NCBI RefSeq assembly: GCF_011440395.1
Contig: NZ_JAAOIX010000008.1
Coordinates: forward strand, 124,001-188,000
Length of the DNA stretch: 64,000 nt
Reading direction: 5' to 3'
DNA from: Pseudomaricurvus alcaniphilus
GTDB lineage: Bacteria > Pseudomonadota > Gammaproteobacteria > Pseudomonadales > Cellvibrionaceae
Shown here: positions 24,679 to 33,318 of the stretch, piece after piece
How the letters are laid out: each line of letters opens with the position of its first letter
Position numbering within the stretch: position 1 is the stretch's first letter
Notes under the pieces: model-generated
What the model saw: the letters and a program-made list of their open reading frames with translations, nothing else
The model's database searches: none
What the model was told of the DNA's origin: nothing
Translations under genes and position numbers: made by a program

Positions 24679-25191
24679 TTAAATTTTTTCCAATAATTCC
24701 TGCCGCTGCTCGCTTTGCTGCCGCACTTCCCTGGCGTCTTCCAGCAGGGTTTTAATTTGTGACGGTTGCACGCTGAGCGGATATGGTAACCCATCTGGCG
24801 GCGCAGCCACACTGTTCTCAGTCTGGTTTTGTGACCTTGACGGCAGTTCGATGCCTTTTATCAAGTTGGTATACGGGTTGACAATGACCGACTGGACCTC
24901 GGTATCCAGACTGGCGTCCGGTCGCTGGTCGGAATAATTCCAGCTGCCATCCGCCGCCCGCCACTTGTATACCCGCTGGGATCCCGCCGGCACGGCAACT
25001 TCGGCCGCGTCGCTCGCCCCCGTCTCGGTCAGTGCCCGCCAGTAGGGTTGCAACGCCTGGCGCCAGGCGGCAAGGTCGGGCAGCAGTTGCCCGGCGTCCA
25101 TCCACGGCCGACCGTCGGCACGCTTGAGGAAGAACGGTGCCGCCAGGCCAATGACCAGGATACAGACCAGGAATTTCAGATACAGCTTCAT
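24679..25191 (-). CDS. DUF4124-domain membrane protein
   Basis: 170 residues from the ATG at 25191. One N-terminal membrane segment (KLYLKFLVCILVIGLAAPFFL) precedes a DUF4124 motif (VYKWRAADGSWNYSDQRP), the small beta domain that usually reads VYKWVDENGVVHYSD. The C-terminus is a charged helix (KTLLEDAREVRQQSEQRQELLEKI). It is probably anchored in the inner membrane facing the periplasm. The role is unknown. It is divergent from algP. Confidence 0.75.
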   Translation of the reverse strand: MKLYLKFLVCILVIGLAAPFFLKRADGRPWMDAGQLLPDLAAWRQALQPYWRALTETGASDAAEVAVPAGSQRVYKWRAADGSWNYSDQRPDASLDTEVQSVIVNPYTNLIKGIELPSRSQNQTENSVAAPPDGLPYPLSVQPSQIKTLLEDAREVRQQSEQRQELLEKI

Positions 25192-25399
25192 GAGTCTCGG
25201 CGCCCGCCAGCCCATCACCGGGTTTATGAATTTAGATCACATCTATATCTTAGCCGACCTCCGCGCCGAGCGAAAACTTTCCGCCACTCCGTTTATATTT
25301 CTGCCTTGGGCAAGCGTATAAAAACCGCTTCGATACGAGTATCATGCGCAGGATAAATCTACACCTGTCATTCACACCTGCAATAATGGAGGAGATTCA

Positions 25400-26080
25400 A
25401 TGGCCGCTCGTAAAGCCAAAAGTCCGGTCGATCCGGTTGCCGACCTCGAAGCACAGCTGGCAAAACTGAACACCCAGTTGGAAAAAGCCCGCATTAAAAA
25501 ACTCGCCGACGCAGAAAAAGCCGTGCTAGCGGCCACCAAAAAACAGGCCGCGGCGAGCAAGAAACTGGATACAGCAAAGAGCAAACTGAGCGCGGCCAAG
25601 GCCAGCCTGAAAAGCAAGAAAACCGCAGCCAACCTTACCCGGGTAGAGCGCGGCAAAGAACTGGTCAGTGCCCAAAGAGCGCTATTAGCTGAAGCGAAAG
25701 AAGCGGTGGCCGCCGCCAAGGGCGAACTCGCCACACTCAAGCAGTCTTACAAAGTCGCTATGGCTGTGACCAAAGCGGCAGCCAAGGCAGAGGTAGAATT
25801 GGCCAAAGCGGCGGCGAAGAAATCCCGCGCCAAAGCGACCAAAAAGGCCCCGGTACGCAAGAAAAGCACACTCAAAAGAGAGAACATCAAACGCATGCTG
25901 AAAGCACGCTCGGCCGCCAACAACGGCAACGCTGCCGCTGAGGCAGCGAACAGTGCAGCGCCCAAAAGCAGCGCCAGCGGGCAGCTGGCAGCGGCACCAT
26001 TAACGGCAGCGCCTGCAGTGCAGAGCCCCGAGCCCGCTGACAGCCCGGCGACCAGCCCGAGCCTGTTTGGTGACGATTAG
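25400..26080 (+). CDS. algP: AlgP-like, histone H1-like alanine/lysine-rich protein
   Basis: 226 residues. The first ~110 residues are a long coiled coil (DLEAQLAKLNTQLEKARIKKLADAEKAVLA); the middle is lysine/alanine-rich (KAAAKAEVELAKAAAKKSRAKATKKAPVRKKS), resembling histone H1 tails and the KPAA-repeat protein AlgP of Pseudomonas; the end is Ala/Pro-rich. It is expected to bind DNA loosely. GGAGG lies 7 bases before the start region. Location after FKBP and before the ABC-F gene matches P. aeruginosa. Its stop overlaps the stop of the convergent TIGR02444 gene. Confidence 0.8.
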   Translation: MAARKAKSPVDPVADLEAQLAKLNTQLEKARIKKLADAEKAVLAATKKQAAASKKLDTAKSKLSAAKASLKSKKTAANLTRVERGKELVSAQRALLAEAKEAVAAAKGELATLKQSYKVAMAVTKAAAKAEVELAKAAAKKSRAKATKKAPVRKKSTLKRENIKRMLKARSAANNGNAAAEAANSAAPKSSASGQLAAAPLTAAPAVQSPEPADSPATSPSLFGDD

Positions 26081-26661
26081 ATCTTGTCCGCGCCACCGCT
26101 CCCGTCACTAGTTGGGAGCGGTCGCTGCAACCGTTGCAGTGCACTGGCAGCGGCATCACCCCGACGTACTAGCACCTCGCGCAAGCGCACCTGATAGTTG
26201 TCAAGGCAGTCAGCCAGCACCTCGCGCGCGTAGCTCTTGTTGGCACTGCTAGCGTCGAAGCTGGCGGGCAACGACTGCAGCAGTAACTCGCGCTCGAACT
26301 CCGCTGTCAGCCGCTGCAATCGGGCCAGCTCTTTTTTTTCCGCCCATAATTCCAGCTTGCCGACCTGGCGCCGCAGACCCAGCGTGAATCGACCCTTGGG
26401 CAGGCGCCGCCGCCAGCGCCGCAGCGGCACTACAACAGCACTGTGCCAGGGATGAATAGTCCGCTGCGCCCGGTCGTAAAAATCTCTCCGGTAGGGCACG
26501 CCATGTTGGTCCAGCCACAGCGCCCACAACAGGACATTGACATTGATTCCGTGCCGATCCTGCAGCTCAATGCATAGCGACTCCATACCGGGAGTCTGGT
26601 AAAGTGCGAGGTTAAATGGCCACAGGGAACGGCGGGGTATCTGCACCTTTTTCAATGGCAT
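26077..26661 (-). CDS. TIGR02444/DUF2390 family protein
   Basis: 194 residues. The motif LALYQTPGMESLCIELQDRHGINVNVLLWALWL near the N-terminus is the hallmark of TIGR02444, a family found next to ABC-F genes in gammaproteobacteria. Arg-rich central helices follow (PLRRWRRRLPKG). It appears soluble, with no signal peptide. Function is unknown. It is divergent from the ABC-F gene and convergent with algP; the TAA and TAG stops share bases 26078-26079. Confidence 0.8.
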   Translation of the reverse strand: MPLKKVQIPRRSLWPFNLALYQTPGMESLCIELQDRHGINVNVLLWALWLDQHGVPYRRDFYDRAQRTIHPWHSAVVVPLRRWRRRLPKGRFTLGLRRQVGKLELWAEKKELARLQRLTAEFERELLLQSLPASFDASSANKSYAREVLADCLDNYQVRLREVLVRRGDAAASALQRLQRPLPTSDGSGGADKI

Positions 26662-26751
26662 CCATTTAATCCGGTTACCGCCAGCCTGAAGCCCCTGCCG
26701 CGGTGCAGGCCGACTCCGCTAACTCGATAACTGCCAATATTTAAAACACCG

Positions 26752-28668
26752 ATGATTACACTGAACCAGCTGAGTTTACAACGGGGCAGCAAGATATTGC
26801 TGGAAGATACCTCCCTGCGCCTGCACGACGGACACAAGGTGGGGCTGATCGGAGCCAACGGCAGCGGCAAGACCACTCTGTTCAAGTTGTTGACCGGGCA
26901 TCTCGCTCCGGATCAGGGCGACTGCTCGGTGCCGTCGCACTGGCGTATTGGCCACATGGCCCAGGAGATCACCCACAGTGATCGGCAGGCGCTGGATTAC
27001 GTACTCGACGGTGATACCCGCTTGCGTGAACTGCAGACCCGCATCGCCCGCACCCCGCCGGAGCAGGGCGAAGAGCTGGCCAAGCTGTACGCCGATTTTG
27101 AAATCATCGACGGTTATACCGCCGAGTCCCGGGCCCAGGCGCTGCTGCATGGCCTCGGCTTTCGTCCCGGCGACGACCAGCGCGCCGTCAGTGATTTTTC
27201 CGGTGGCTGGCGAATTCGCCTCAACCTGGCGCAGGCTTTAATGTGCCCTGCAGACTTGCTGCTGCTGGATGAGCCCACCAACCACCTGGATCTCGATACC
27301 ACCTGGTGGCTGGAACAGCGCCTGCAGCAGTTTCGCGGCACCCTGCTGGTGATTTCCCACGACCGGGATTTTCTCGACAATACCGTCAAACACATTGTCC
27401 ACGTGGACCGGCAAAAGCTGCAGCTTTACAACGGCAACTACTCGGCCTTCGAGCGCCAGCGGGCGGAAAAGCTGGCCCAGCAGCAGCAGATGTTCCAACG
27501 CCAGCAAACCCAGGTGGCGGAAATCGAGCGCTTTGTCGCCCGTTTCCGCGCCAAGGCCAGCAAGGCGCGCCAGGCACAGAGCCGGCTGAAAGCCCTCGAG
27601 CGTCTTGAAATCATCGCCCCGGCCCACGTGGATTCGCCGTTCAGCTTTACCATTCCCTGCGCCGAGCGCACCTCACAGCCGCTGCTGCAGCTAAGCGACG
27701 CCGCCCTGGGCTACCCCGGCAAACCGATTCTGGACAAGGTGAATTTGCGCATCGAGCCCGGCAGTCGCTTCGGTTTACTGGGGCCCAACGGGGCCGGTAA
27801 ATCCACCGTGGTAAAAAGCCTGGTAGGTGATATCGAATTGCTGGGCGGAGCACGCACCTGTGGCGAACACCTGGCCATCGGCTACTTTAACCAGCACCAG
27901 CTCGAGGCGCTCGACCTGGAGGCCAGCTCGGCGCTGCATATCCAGCGCCTGTCGCCCCAGGCCAGCGAACAACAAATTCGCAATTTTCTCGGCAGCTTCG
28001 GCTTTCAGGGCGACCGCGCCTTTGATGGCATCCGACACTTTTCCGGCGGCGAGAAAGCGCGCCTGGCGCTGGCACTGATCGCCTGGCAAAAACCCAATTT
28101 GCTGCTGCTGGATGAACCCACCAACCACCTCGACCTGGAAATGCGCGAAGCGCTGACCCTGGCCCTGCAAACCTACGATGGCGCCATAATCGTCATCTCC
28201 CATGATCGGCATTTGCTGCGCAACACCGTCGACGATTTCCTGCTGGTGGCCGAAGGCCAGGTGACAGCCTTTGCCGGCGACCTGGATGACTATCACCGCT
28301 GGCTGCAGCAGCGCCAGGAACCGGCACCCGGATCCGTCACCGGCACGGATGACAGGGAGAACAAAACCGATCGCAAGCAACAGCGGCAACAGAGCGCTGC
28401 CCTGCGCCAACAGCTGCAGCCATTGCGCAAAAAAGTCCAGGCGGCAGAGAAAGCCGTGGACAAATGGCAGGCGCAACTTAACCAGCTCGAAACGCAACTG
28501 ACTGATACCAGCCTCTACACCAGTGAGCGCAAAAGCGACCTGCAAGCACTGCTGCAGCAGCAGGGGGAACTGCGCACCAAGCTGGCCGCCGCTGAAGAGA
28601 GCTGGATGGAACTGAGTGAGGAGTACGAAGCCATGGAAGCGGAACTAAACCAGGCGCTGGCGGAGTAA
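26752..28668 (+). CDS. yheS: ABC-F family ATPase (YheS-like)
   Basis: 638 residues, matching E. coli YheS (637). Two ATPase domains: the first with GANGSGKTT (34-42), SGGWRIRL and LLLDEPTNHLDLDT; the second with GPNGAGKST, FSGGEKARLAL and LLLDEPTNHLDLEM. The linker (P-site tRNA interaction motif region) spans FERQRAEKLAQQQQMFQRQQ and onward, and a C-terminal coiled coil (about 550-635) follows. ABC-F proteins act on ribosomes, not in transport. The gene has no membrane partner. It closes the algQ-algP synteny block. Confidence 0.93.
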   Translation: MITLNQLSLQRGSKILLEDTSLRLHDGHKVGLIGANGSGKTTLFKLLTGHLAPDQGDCSVPSHWRIGHMAQEITHSDRQALDYVLDGDTRLRELQTRIARTPPEQGEELAKLYADFEIIDGYTAESRAQALLHGLGFRPGDDQRAVSDFSGGWRIRLNLAQALMCPADLLLLDEPTNHLDLDTTWWLEQRLQQFRGTLLVISHDRDFLDNTVKHIVHVDRQKLQLYNGNYSAFERQRAEKLAQQQQMFQRQQTQVAEIERFVARFRAKASKARQAQSRLKALERLEIIAPAHVDSPFSFTIPCAERTSQPLLQLSDAALGYPGKPILDKVNLRIEPGSRFGLLGPNGAGKSTVVKSLVGDIELLGGARTCGEHLAIGYFNQHQLEALDLEASSALHIQRLSPQASEQQIRNFLGSFGFQGDRAFDGIRHFSGGEKARLALALIAWQKPNLLLLDEPTNHLDLEMREALTLALQTYDGAIIVISHDRHLLRNTVDDFLLVAEGQVTAFAGDLDDYHRWLQQRQEPAPGSVTGTDDRENKTDRKQQRQQSAALRQQLQPLRKKVQAAEKAVDKWQAQLNQLETQLTDTSLYTSERKSDLQALLQQQGELRTKLAAAEESWMELSEEYEAMEAELNQALAE

Positions 28669-28803
28669 TCCCTGCTACTACCCCCGCGAATAAACCGGCG
28701 TTTATTGATCTGGAACAAACCTGCGCGGTTTCAGCCTGTCCTTGTTGTGGGCACTGTGACATATTGACGAAGTACTGTGACAACTTACCACAGGAGTCAG
28801 GTT

Positions 28804-29661
28804 ATGGTGTCAGCAACCCTCTTGGTCGTGATCGACCCCACCACCAGCGAACAAAAAGCCCTGAAGCGAGCCGAGCAAATCGCCGTGGACAGCTGCGGGC
28901 GCTTGCATTTATTTTGCTGTGATTATTTGGAAGATATCGGGGAGTTCAGCTCGCGCAAGGCGGCCAAACATACTCTGCTGCAGGAAAACAGGGAGGCCCT
29001 GGAAGCCCTGGCAGCCCCTTTGCGCGCCGAAGGCCTGGAAGTGACCACAGAAGCCTACTGGAACCAGGACTGGCAAGAGTCGGTGGTCCGCGCTTGCGTC
29101 CGGGTGGGTGCAGATTTGGTGATCAAATCCTCCATGTACCACAGTCGCCTGCAGCGACAGTTGAAGAAGTCGTCGGACTACACCCTCTTGCGCAAGTCGC
29201 CCTGCGCCACCCTGCTGGTCAAGGACAGTGCCCCCTGGATGGAGCAAACCCTGGTGGCAGCACTGGCCCTCGACGCCAACGACGGGGAGCACGAGACCTT
29301 GAACAGCGCCATCATGAAAGAGGCGCAGCGCCTGGCACAGGCAACCCAGTCACAACTGCACATCATCGCGGCGCTGGAACACAGGTCCGACGCCGCGGAC
29401 GCGCTGCAGCTCTTGCAGGACGACGATGACGAGCTGTCCAATGAAGCCGCTGTCGGCGCGCGCTTCGGCGTCGACCCAGAGCGGGTGCATATAAAGAAGG
29501 GCAATCCACGGGACGTGATCATTGAAATGGCCAGCGAGCTGCGCGCCGATGCGCTGATCATCGGCACGGTTGCCCGCCGTGGCTTGCGCGCCGCGCTGCT
29601 GGGGAACACCGCGGAGAAAGTGCTGGATCAACTGGATATGGACATCCTGGTGGTCAATTAG
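28804..29661 (+). CDS. Tandem universal stress protein (UspE-like)
   Basis: 285 residues with two USP domains. The first starts ATLLVVIDPTTSEQKALKRAEQIA, the second near WMEQTLVAALALDAND and ends with IIGTVARRGLRAALLGNTAEKVLDQLDMDILVVN, which contains the G-x2-G-x9-G(N)-type ATP-binding loop. UspE-class proteins help survival in stress. AGGAG lies 7 bases before the ATG at 28804, preferred over an ATG 9 codons upstream. It shares a bidirectional terminator with the convergent ompA gene. Confidence 0.88.
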   Translation: MVSATLLVVIDPTTSEQKALKRAEQIAVDSCGRLHLFCCDYLEDIGEFSSRKAAKHTLLQENREALEALAAPLRAEGLEVTTEAYWNQDWQESVVRACVRVGADLVIKSSMYHSRLQRQLKKSSDYTLLRKSPCATLLVKDSAPWMEQTLVAALALDANDGEHETLNSAIMKEAQRLAQATQSQLHIIAALEHRSDAADALQLLQDDDDELSNEAAVGARFGVDPERVHIKKGNPRDVIIEMASELRADALIIGTVARRGLRAALLGNTAEKVLDQLDMDILVVN

Positions 29662-29737
29662 GCGGTGCGACCAACCGCCTTGCTCCGCCTTACAACGGCG
29701 TTTATGAATACCTGGGCAGTCAAAGTACCAAGCAATA

Positions 29738-29767
29738 AAAAGCCGCTCACTTGCGTGAGCGGCTTTT
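29738..29767. terminator. Bidirectional terminator between USP and ompA copy 1
   Basis: AAAAGCCGCTCAC and GTGAGCGGCTTTT form a perfect 13-bp stem around TTGC, with A and T runs on the flanks so that both strands end in U-tracts. It ends the USP gene (plus) and the first OmpA gene (minus). Confidence 0.9.
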
Positions 29768-29792
29768 ATTTAACCGTTAACCCGCTGGCGGA

Positions 29793-30887
29793 TTAACGAG
29801 TTTGCATGGTCTCTACCTTGGTCTGGACTTGAGCAACAACCCGACGGTTGGCAGCACGTCCTTCCTTGGTGGAGTTGCTGGCTACTGGCATGTTCTTGCC
29901 ATAACCCTTGGCAGTCACACGGTTGGCCGGAACACCAAACTCGCTCACCAGTTTCTTGGCAACAGCTTCGGCACGACGCTGGGACAACTGCATGTTGTAG
30001 TCAGCGGCACCACTGCTGTCGGTGTGACCCTGGATTTCCACTACAGTGTTGGCGTACTGACGCATAAAGTCAGACACACGCTTGATTTCCGCCAGGTACT
30101 CAGGCTTGACCACAGCACTGTTGTTGTCAAAGTTCACTTTCAGCTCGATGGATACGGCCTTGGTCAACTTGATCGGACAGCCATCGGCATCGACTTTCAG
30201 GTTCTTGGCGGTGTTGGGGCACTTGTCCCTGTAATCGAAGACGCCGTCGCCATCGCTATCCAAAGGACAACCCTGGGCGTTAACACTGGCACCGGCCGGC
30301 GTGTTGGGGCAGGCATCAGCGCCGTCTTCAACACCATCGCCATCGCTGTCGATAAACTTGGGGGTGGCCTTGCCGAAGGCGTAGTTCAGGCCCAACTGGA
30401 TACCGAAATCGGTCTGCTCCTCGTCAAGGCTGTTAAACATACGCACGTCGCCGCGAAAGTTCAGGTGATCAGTCAGTGACTTCTTCAAGCCTACACCCAG
30501 GTTAATGCGGGTCTCGTGTGGATCAGCACTGTTCTTCACGTCGTAAGTCACATCACCAATACCGGCGACGAAATACGGGGTAATGCCATTCTGCTCGTCC
30601 AGGTGATAGAGAGCGTCAAGGCGCATTTCTTCCGGATTTACATCAACGCCAAAGTACGATGAGTTTGCTTTCGTCCACCAGGCTTCAACGGTCCAGTTCG
30701 GGTCGATGGCGTAACCTACACCCAGACCCCAGAATGGCTCGTCAGTCAAGCGACGATCATCATCAAACAGGTAATGGCCCACGGCGCCGTTCAATTCGAT
30801 TTTTGAACCTTCGGCGAACACGGTCGGAACGGCTACCAGACAACTTATACCGATAGCAGCGGCCAACTTGTTAAATTGAGTTTTCAT
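29793..30887 (-). CDS. ompA: OmpA-family outer membrane protein, copy 1
   Basis: 364 residues. Signal peptide KLAAAIGISCLVAVPTVFA, then an eight-strand beta-barrel region (about 25-180), then two calcium-binding thrombospondin type 3 repeats (DSDGDGVEDGADACPNTP, DSDGDGVFDYRDKCPNTA), then the C-terminal OmpA peptidoglycan-binding domain (VNFDNNSAVVKPEYL, EIQGHTDSSGAADYN, LSQRRAEAVAKKL). It links outer membrane and cell wall. AAGGAGA lies 6 bases before the ATG at 30887. A near-identical copy lies directly upstream. The layout is that of OprF-like porins. Confidence 0.95.
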   Translation of the reverse strand: MKTQFNKLAAAIGISCLVAVPTVFAEGSKIELNGAVGHYLFDDDRRLTDEPFWGLGVGYAIDPNWTVEAWWTKANSSYFGVDVNPEEMRLDALYHLDEQNGITPYFVAGIGDVTYDVKNSADPHETRINLGVGLKKSLTDHLNFRGDVRMFNSLDEEQTDFGIQLGLNYAFGKATPKFIDSDGDGVEDGADACPNTPAGASVNAQGCPLDSDGDGVFDYRDKCPNTAKNLKVDADGCPIKLTKAVSIELKVNFDNNSAVVKPEYLAEIKRVSDFMRQYANTVVEIQGHTDSSGAADYNMQLSQRRAEAVAKKLVSEFGVPANRVTAKGYGKNMPVASNSTKEGRAANRRVVAQVQTKVETMQTR

Positions 30888-30924
30888 GAAACTTCTCCTT
30901 ACAATTTTCATAGTGATAAAATTT

Positions 30925-30938
30925 TTCGCCTGAGCGAA
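30925..30938 (-). promoter_or_regulatory. Leader hairpin of ompA copy 1
   Basis: TTCGC/GCGAA stem with a 4-base loop, about 40 bases upstream of the start codon. The copy 2 leader has the equivalent hairpin ACTCGC/GCGAGT at 32485-32500 with paired base changes, so the structure rather than the sequence seems kept. 5' stem-loops stabilise ompA mRNA in E. coli. Confidence 0.45.
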
Positions 30939-30952
30939 TTACGGTTTTCCTT

Positions 30953-31003
30953 TCACCGCCCGGGTGTCGTTAAGCACGACGCCTCCAGAGCGATTGAAGC
31001 TTC
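30953..31003 (-). pseudogene. Relic of the 3' end of the DUF2959 gene
   Basis: On the minus strand these 51 bases read EASIALEASCLTTPGR-stop. The last codons of the intact DUF2959 gene upstream of copy 2 read EASIAAAESFMATLRQ-stop. The similarity (also at DNA level: GATTGAAGCTTCT is identical) fades further upstream. It marks the edge of the DNA segment duplicated together with ompA. Confidence 0.7.
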
Positions 31004-31295
31004 TAAACAGTTAAATAAAGAAAGATTCTTTTTTCTGGCCCCATCAAGCGCATTTCGTTGGCAGCTGATGACCCAGGTATGTGACAGGTTGTTATTAGAT
31101 GTGGGTTTTACATGGGGGTTACTGATTGTATCCAGAAGATTGGTGCCTATTATGCAGAACCTCTCTGAATGAAACCTGAACGCCAGGGTTTTTTGAATAC
31201 TTTTTTGGTTTTTACGAACTGCATCACTTCGACGTGGACGGCCTGGCAGTCGTCACTCCCTTACCTCTGGAATAGTTGTTACACCGGAAAAGTAA
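31004..31295. other. Intergenic region between the two ompA copies
   Basis: About 290 bases with no open frame that I would call a gene. It should contain the promoter of ompA copy 1. It is AT-richer than its surroundings and has lost similarity to the DUF2959 coding region that occupies the same position upstream of copy 2. Confidence 0.5.
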
Positions 31296-31323
31296 AAAGC
31301 CGCCCACTTGCGTGAGCGGCTTT
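31296..31323 (-). terminator. Intrinsic terminator of ompA copy 2
   Basis: On the minus strand AAAGCCGCTCAC pairs with GTGGGCGGCTTT around GCAA, with one U-G wobble, followed by TTTTT. It is a diverged copy of the terminator at 29738-29767; on the plus strand the same change gives a C-A mismatch, so it now works best for the minus strand. Confidence 0.85.
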
Positions 31324-31349
31324 GGTTTAACCATCAACCCGCTGACGGA

Positions 31350-32444
31350 TTAACGAGTTTGCATGGTCTCTACCTTGGTCTGGACTTGAGCAACAACCCG
31401 ACGGTTGGCAGCACGGCCTTCCTTGGTGGAGTTGCTGGCTACTGGCATGTTCTTGCCATAACCCTTGGCAGTCACACGACCGGCCGGAACACCAAACTCG
31501 CTCACCAGTTTCTTGGCAACAGCTTCGGCACGACGCTGGGACAACTGCATGTTGTAGTCAGCGGCACCACTGCTGTCGGTGTGACCCTGGATTTCCACTA
31601 CAGTGTTGGCGTACTGGCGCATAAAGTCAGATACACGCTTGATTTCCGCCAGGTACTCAGGCTTGACCACGGCGCTGTTGTTGTCAAAGTTCACTTTCAG
31701 CTCGATGGATACGGCCTTGGTCAGCTTCACCGGACAACCGCTGGCATCAACTTTCAGGTTTCTGGCCGTGTTGGGGCACTTGTCCTTGTAGTCGTAGACG
31801 CCGTCGCCATCGCTATCCAGCGGACAACCCTGGGCGTTAACACTGGCACCGGCCGGAGTGTTGGGGCAGGCGTCAGCGCCGTCTTCAACACCGTCGCCAT
31901 CGCTGTCGATAAACTTGGGGGTGGCCTTGCCGAAGGCGTAGTTGAGGCCCAACTGGATACCGAAATCGGTCATCTCTTCGTCAAGGCTGTTAAACATGCG
32001 CACGTCGCCGCGCAAGTTGAGGTGATCAGTCAGCGCCTTCTTCAAGCCCACACCCAGGTTGATACGGGTCTCGTGGGGGTCAGCACTGTTCTTCACGTCG
32101 TAGGTCACATCGCCAATACCGGCGACGAAATACGGGGTAAGTCCGTTCTGCTCTTCCAGGTGATAGAGCGCATCAAGGCGCATTTCTTCCGGATTTACAT
32201 CAACGCCAAAGAACGATGAATTAGCTTTCGTCCACCAGGCTTCGACGGTCCAGGTGGGGTCGATGGCGTAACCTACCCCCAGACCCCAGAATGGCTCATC
32301 GGTCAAGCGACGATCATCATCAAAAAGGTAGTGGCCCACGGCGCCGTTCAATTCAAATTTTGAACCTTCGGCGAGCACGGTGGGAGCGGCTATCAAACAA
32401 CTTACACCGATGGCAGCGGCCAACTTGTTGAATGTAGTTTTCAT
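31350..32444 (-). CDS. ompA: OmpA-family outer membrane protein, copy 2
   Basis: 364 residues, same length and domain order as copy 1 (signal peptide, barrel, two DSDGDGVxD calcium repeats, OmpA C-terminal domain) and more than 90 percent identical by eye. Differences cluster at the signal peptide (GVSCLIAAPTVLA), a few barrel residues (SSFFGVDV, HLEEQNGLTPY, SLDEEMTDFG) and the second calcium repeat (YDYKDKCPNTARNLKVDASGCPVKL). AAGGAGA lies 6 bases before the ATG at 32444; an upstream in-frame start at 32519 would run into the DUF2959 gene. The relation to the flanking genes suggests this is the parental copy. Confidence 0.95.
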   Translation of the reverse strand: MKTTFNKLAAAIGVSCLIAAPTVLAEGSKFELNGAVGHYLFDDDRRLTDEPFWGLGVGYAIDPTWTVEAWWTKANSSFFGVDVNPEEMRLDALYHLEEQNGLTPYFVAGIGDVTYDVKNSADPHETRINLGVGLKKALTDHLNLRGDVRMFNSLDEEMTDFGIQLGLNYAFGKATPKFIDSDGDGVEDGADACPNTPAGASVNAQGCPLDSDGDGVYDYKDKCPNTARNLKVDASGCPVKLTKAVSIELKVNFDNNSAVVKPEYLAEIKRVSDFMRQYANTVVEIQGHTDSSGAADYNMQLSQRRAEAVAKKLVSEFGVPAGRVTAKGYGKNMPVASNSTKEGRAANRRVVAQVQTKVETMQTR

Positions 32445-32484
32445 GGTACTTCTCCTTGCTGTTTTTTCTTTTTTAGTTAATTGC

Positions 32485-32500
32485 ACTCGCGCAGGCGAGT
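32485..32500 (-). promoter_or_regulatory. Leader hairpin of ompA copy 2
   Basis: ACTCGC pairs with GCGAGT around a 4-base loop, about 42-56 bases upstream of the ATG. See the equivalent hairpin in copy 1 at 30925-30938. Confidence 0.45.
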
Positions 32501-32515
32501 TCTGTTGAAATCCCT

Positions 32516-33157
32516 TCACTGCCTGAGGGTCGCCATAAACGACTCTGCCGCGGCGATTGAAGCTTCTACATCTTTGATAAGCAAATTAATATCTTTCTTT
32601 AAACTCCCAAACTCGTTTTTAAGAGAGGCAATGGCGCGGGCATTAAGGTTGTGTTTCAGGTACAAGGATTGATCCCGCAGGGTATCCAGGACCGGGGCCA
32701 TTTTCCGCTCTGTGCGACGCATAACCGTCAACATGGTTTGATAGCGCCGCCGAGTGTCCTTCAGCTGCGCGGCACTGTCACGACGCAAACTGCTGCTGGT
32801 GTACTCATCCAGTTCATCTTCCCACTCGTCAAACAGGGCTTCCGCCACCTCGTTCACGCTCTCGATCCGAGCGCTTAATTTATCCGCGCGCTCCTGGCTG
32901 GCTTCGTATTCCTCGCTGATGATCTTGTAGGTTTTTTCCAGCTCACCGCCGTCAAAATTGAGTTCGTGGGAAAACCGTTCCAGCGCTGAGGCAAACTGCT
33001 CCTTGACGTCAAGCTGCGCCTCTTTGACATCATCAATTCGGTCGACAAGAATATCCCGCTTGTGAAAGCCTATGGTCTCCATGGCGCTGTAATAGGTCTT
33101 TGCGCAACCGGCAAGCCCCACCACCAGTATCGTCAACAACAGATATCGCGCCAACAT
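32516..33157 (-). CDS. DUF2959 family lipoprotein
   Basis: 213 residues. Lipoprotein signal with LAGC (Cys at 18) followed by an almost entirely helical, charged protein: HKRDILVDRIDDVKEAQLDVKEQFASALERF is the DUF2959 signature, and two further long helices carry coiled-coil character. The role is unknown. It lies directly upstream of ompA copy 2 on the same strand; a fragment of its 3' end is found upstream of ompA copy 1, which shows that the duplicated segment reached into this gene. Confidence 0.85.
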   Translation of the reverse strand: MLARYLLLTILVVGLAGCAKTYYSAMETIGFHKRDILVDRIDDVKEAQLDVKEQFASALERFSHELNFDGGELEKTYKIISEEYEASQERADKLSARIESVNEVAEALFDEWEDELDEYTSSSLRRDSAAQLKDTRRRYQTMLTVMRRTERKMAPVLDTLRDQSLYLKHNLNARAIASLKNEFGSLKKDINLLIKDVEASIAAAESFMATLRQ

Positions 33158-33318
33158 GAATTGTCCCCAATATTACATTAAGCCAGCTTGAAAAATTTCA
33201 TCGCTGAACTGCAGCTTTACACGGCACCTCAAGGTGCTGTCGCCGTTCACAAGTGGATTAACGCACAAAAAAATTAATTAGAAAACCCTTATGTTGCGGC
33301 TTTACACGACAAAAGGTG

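Noticed and set aside
31308-32219. A 303-codon plus-strand open frame opposite ompA copy 2, with a similar one opposite copy 1
   Set aside because: Both are antisense shadows of the conserved OmpA genes; their similarity to each other only reflects the duplication.
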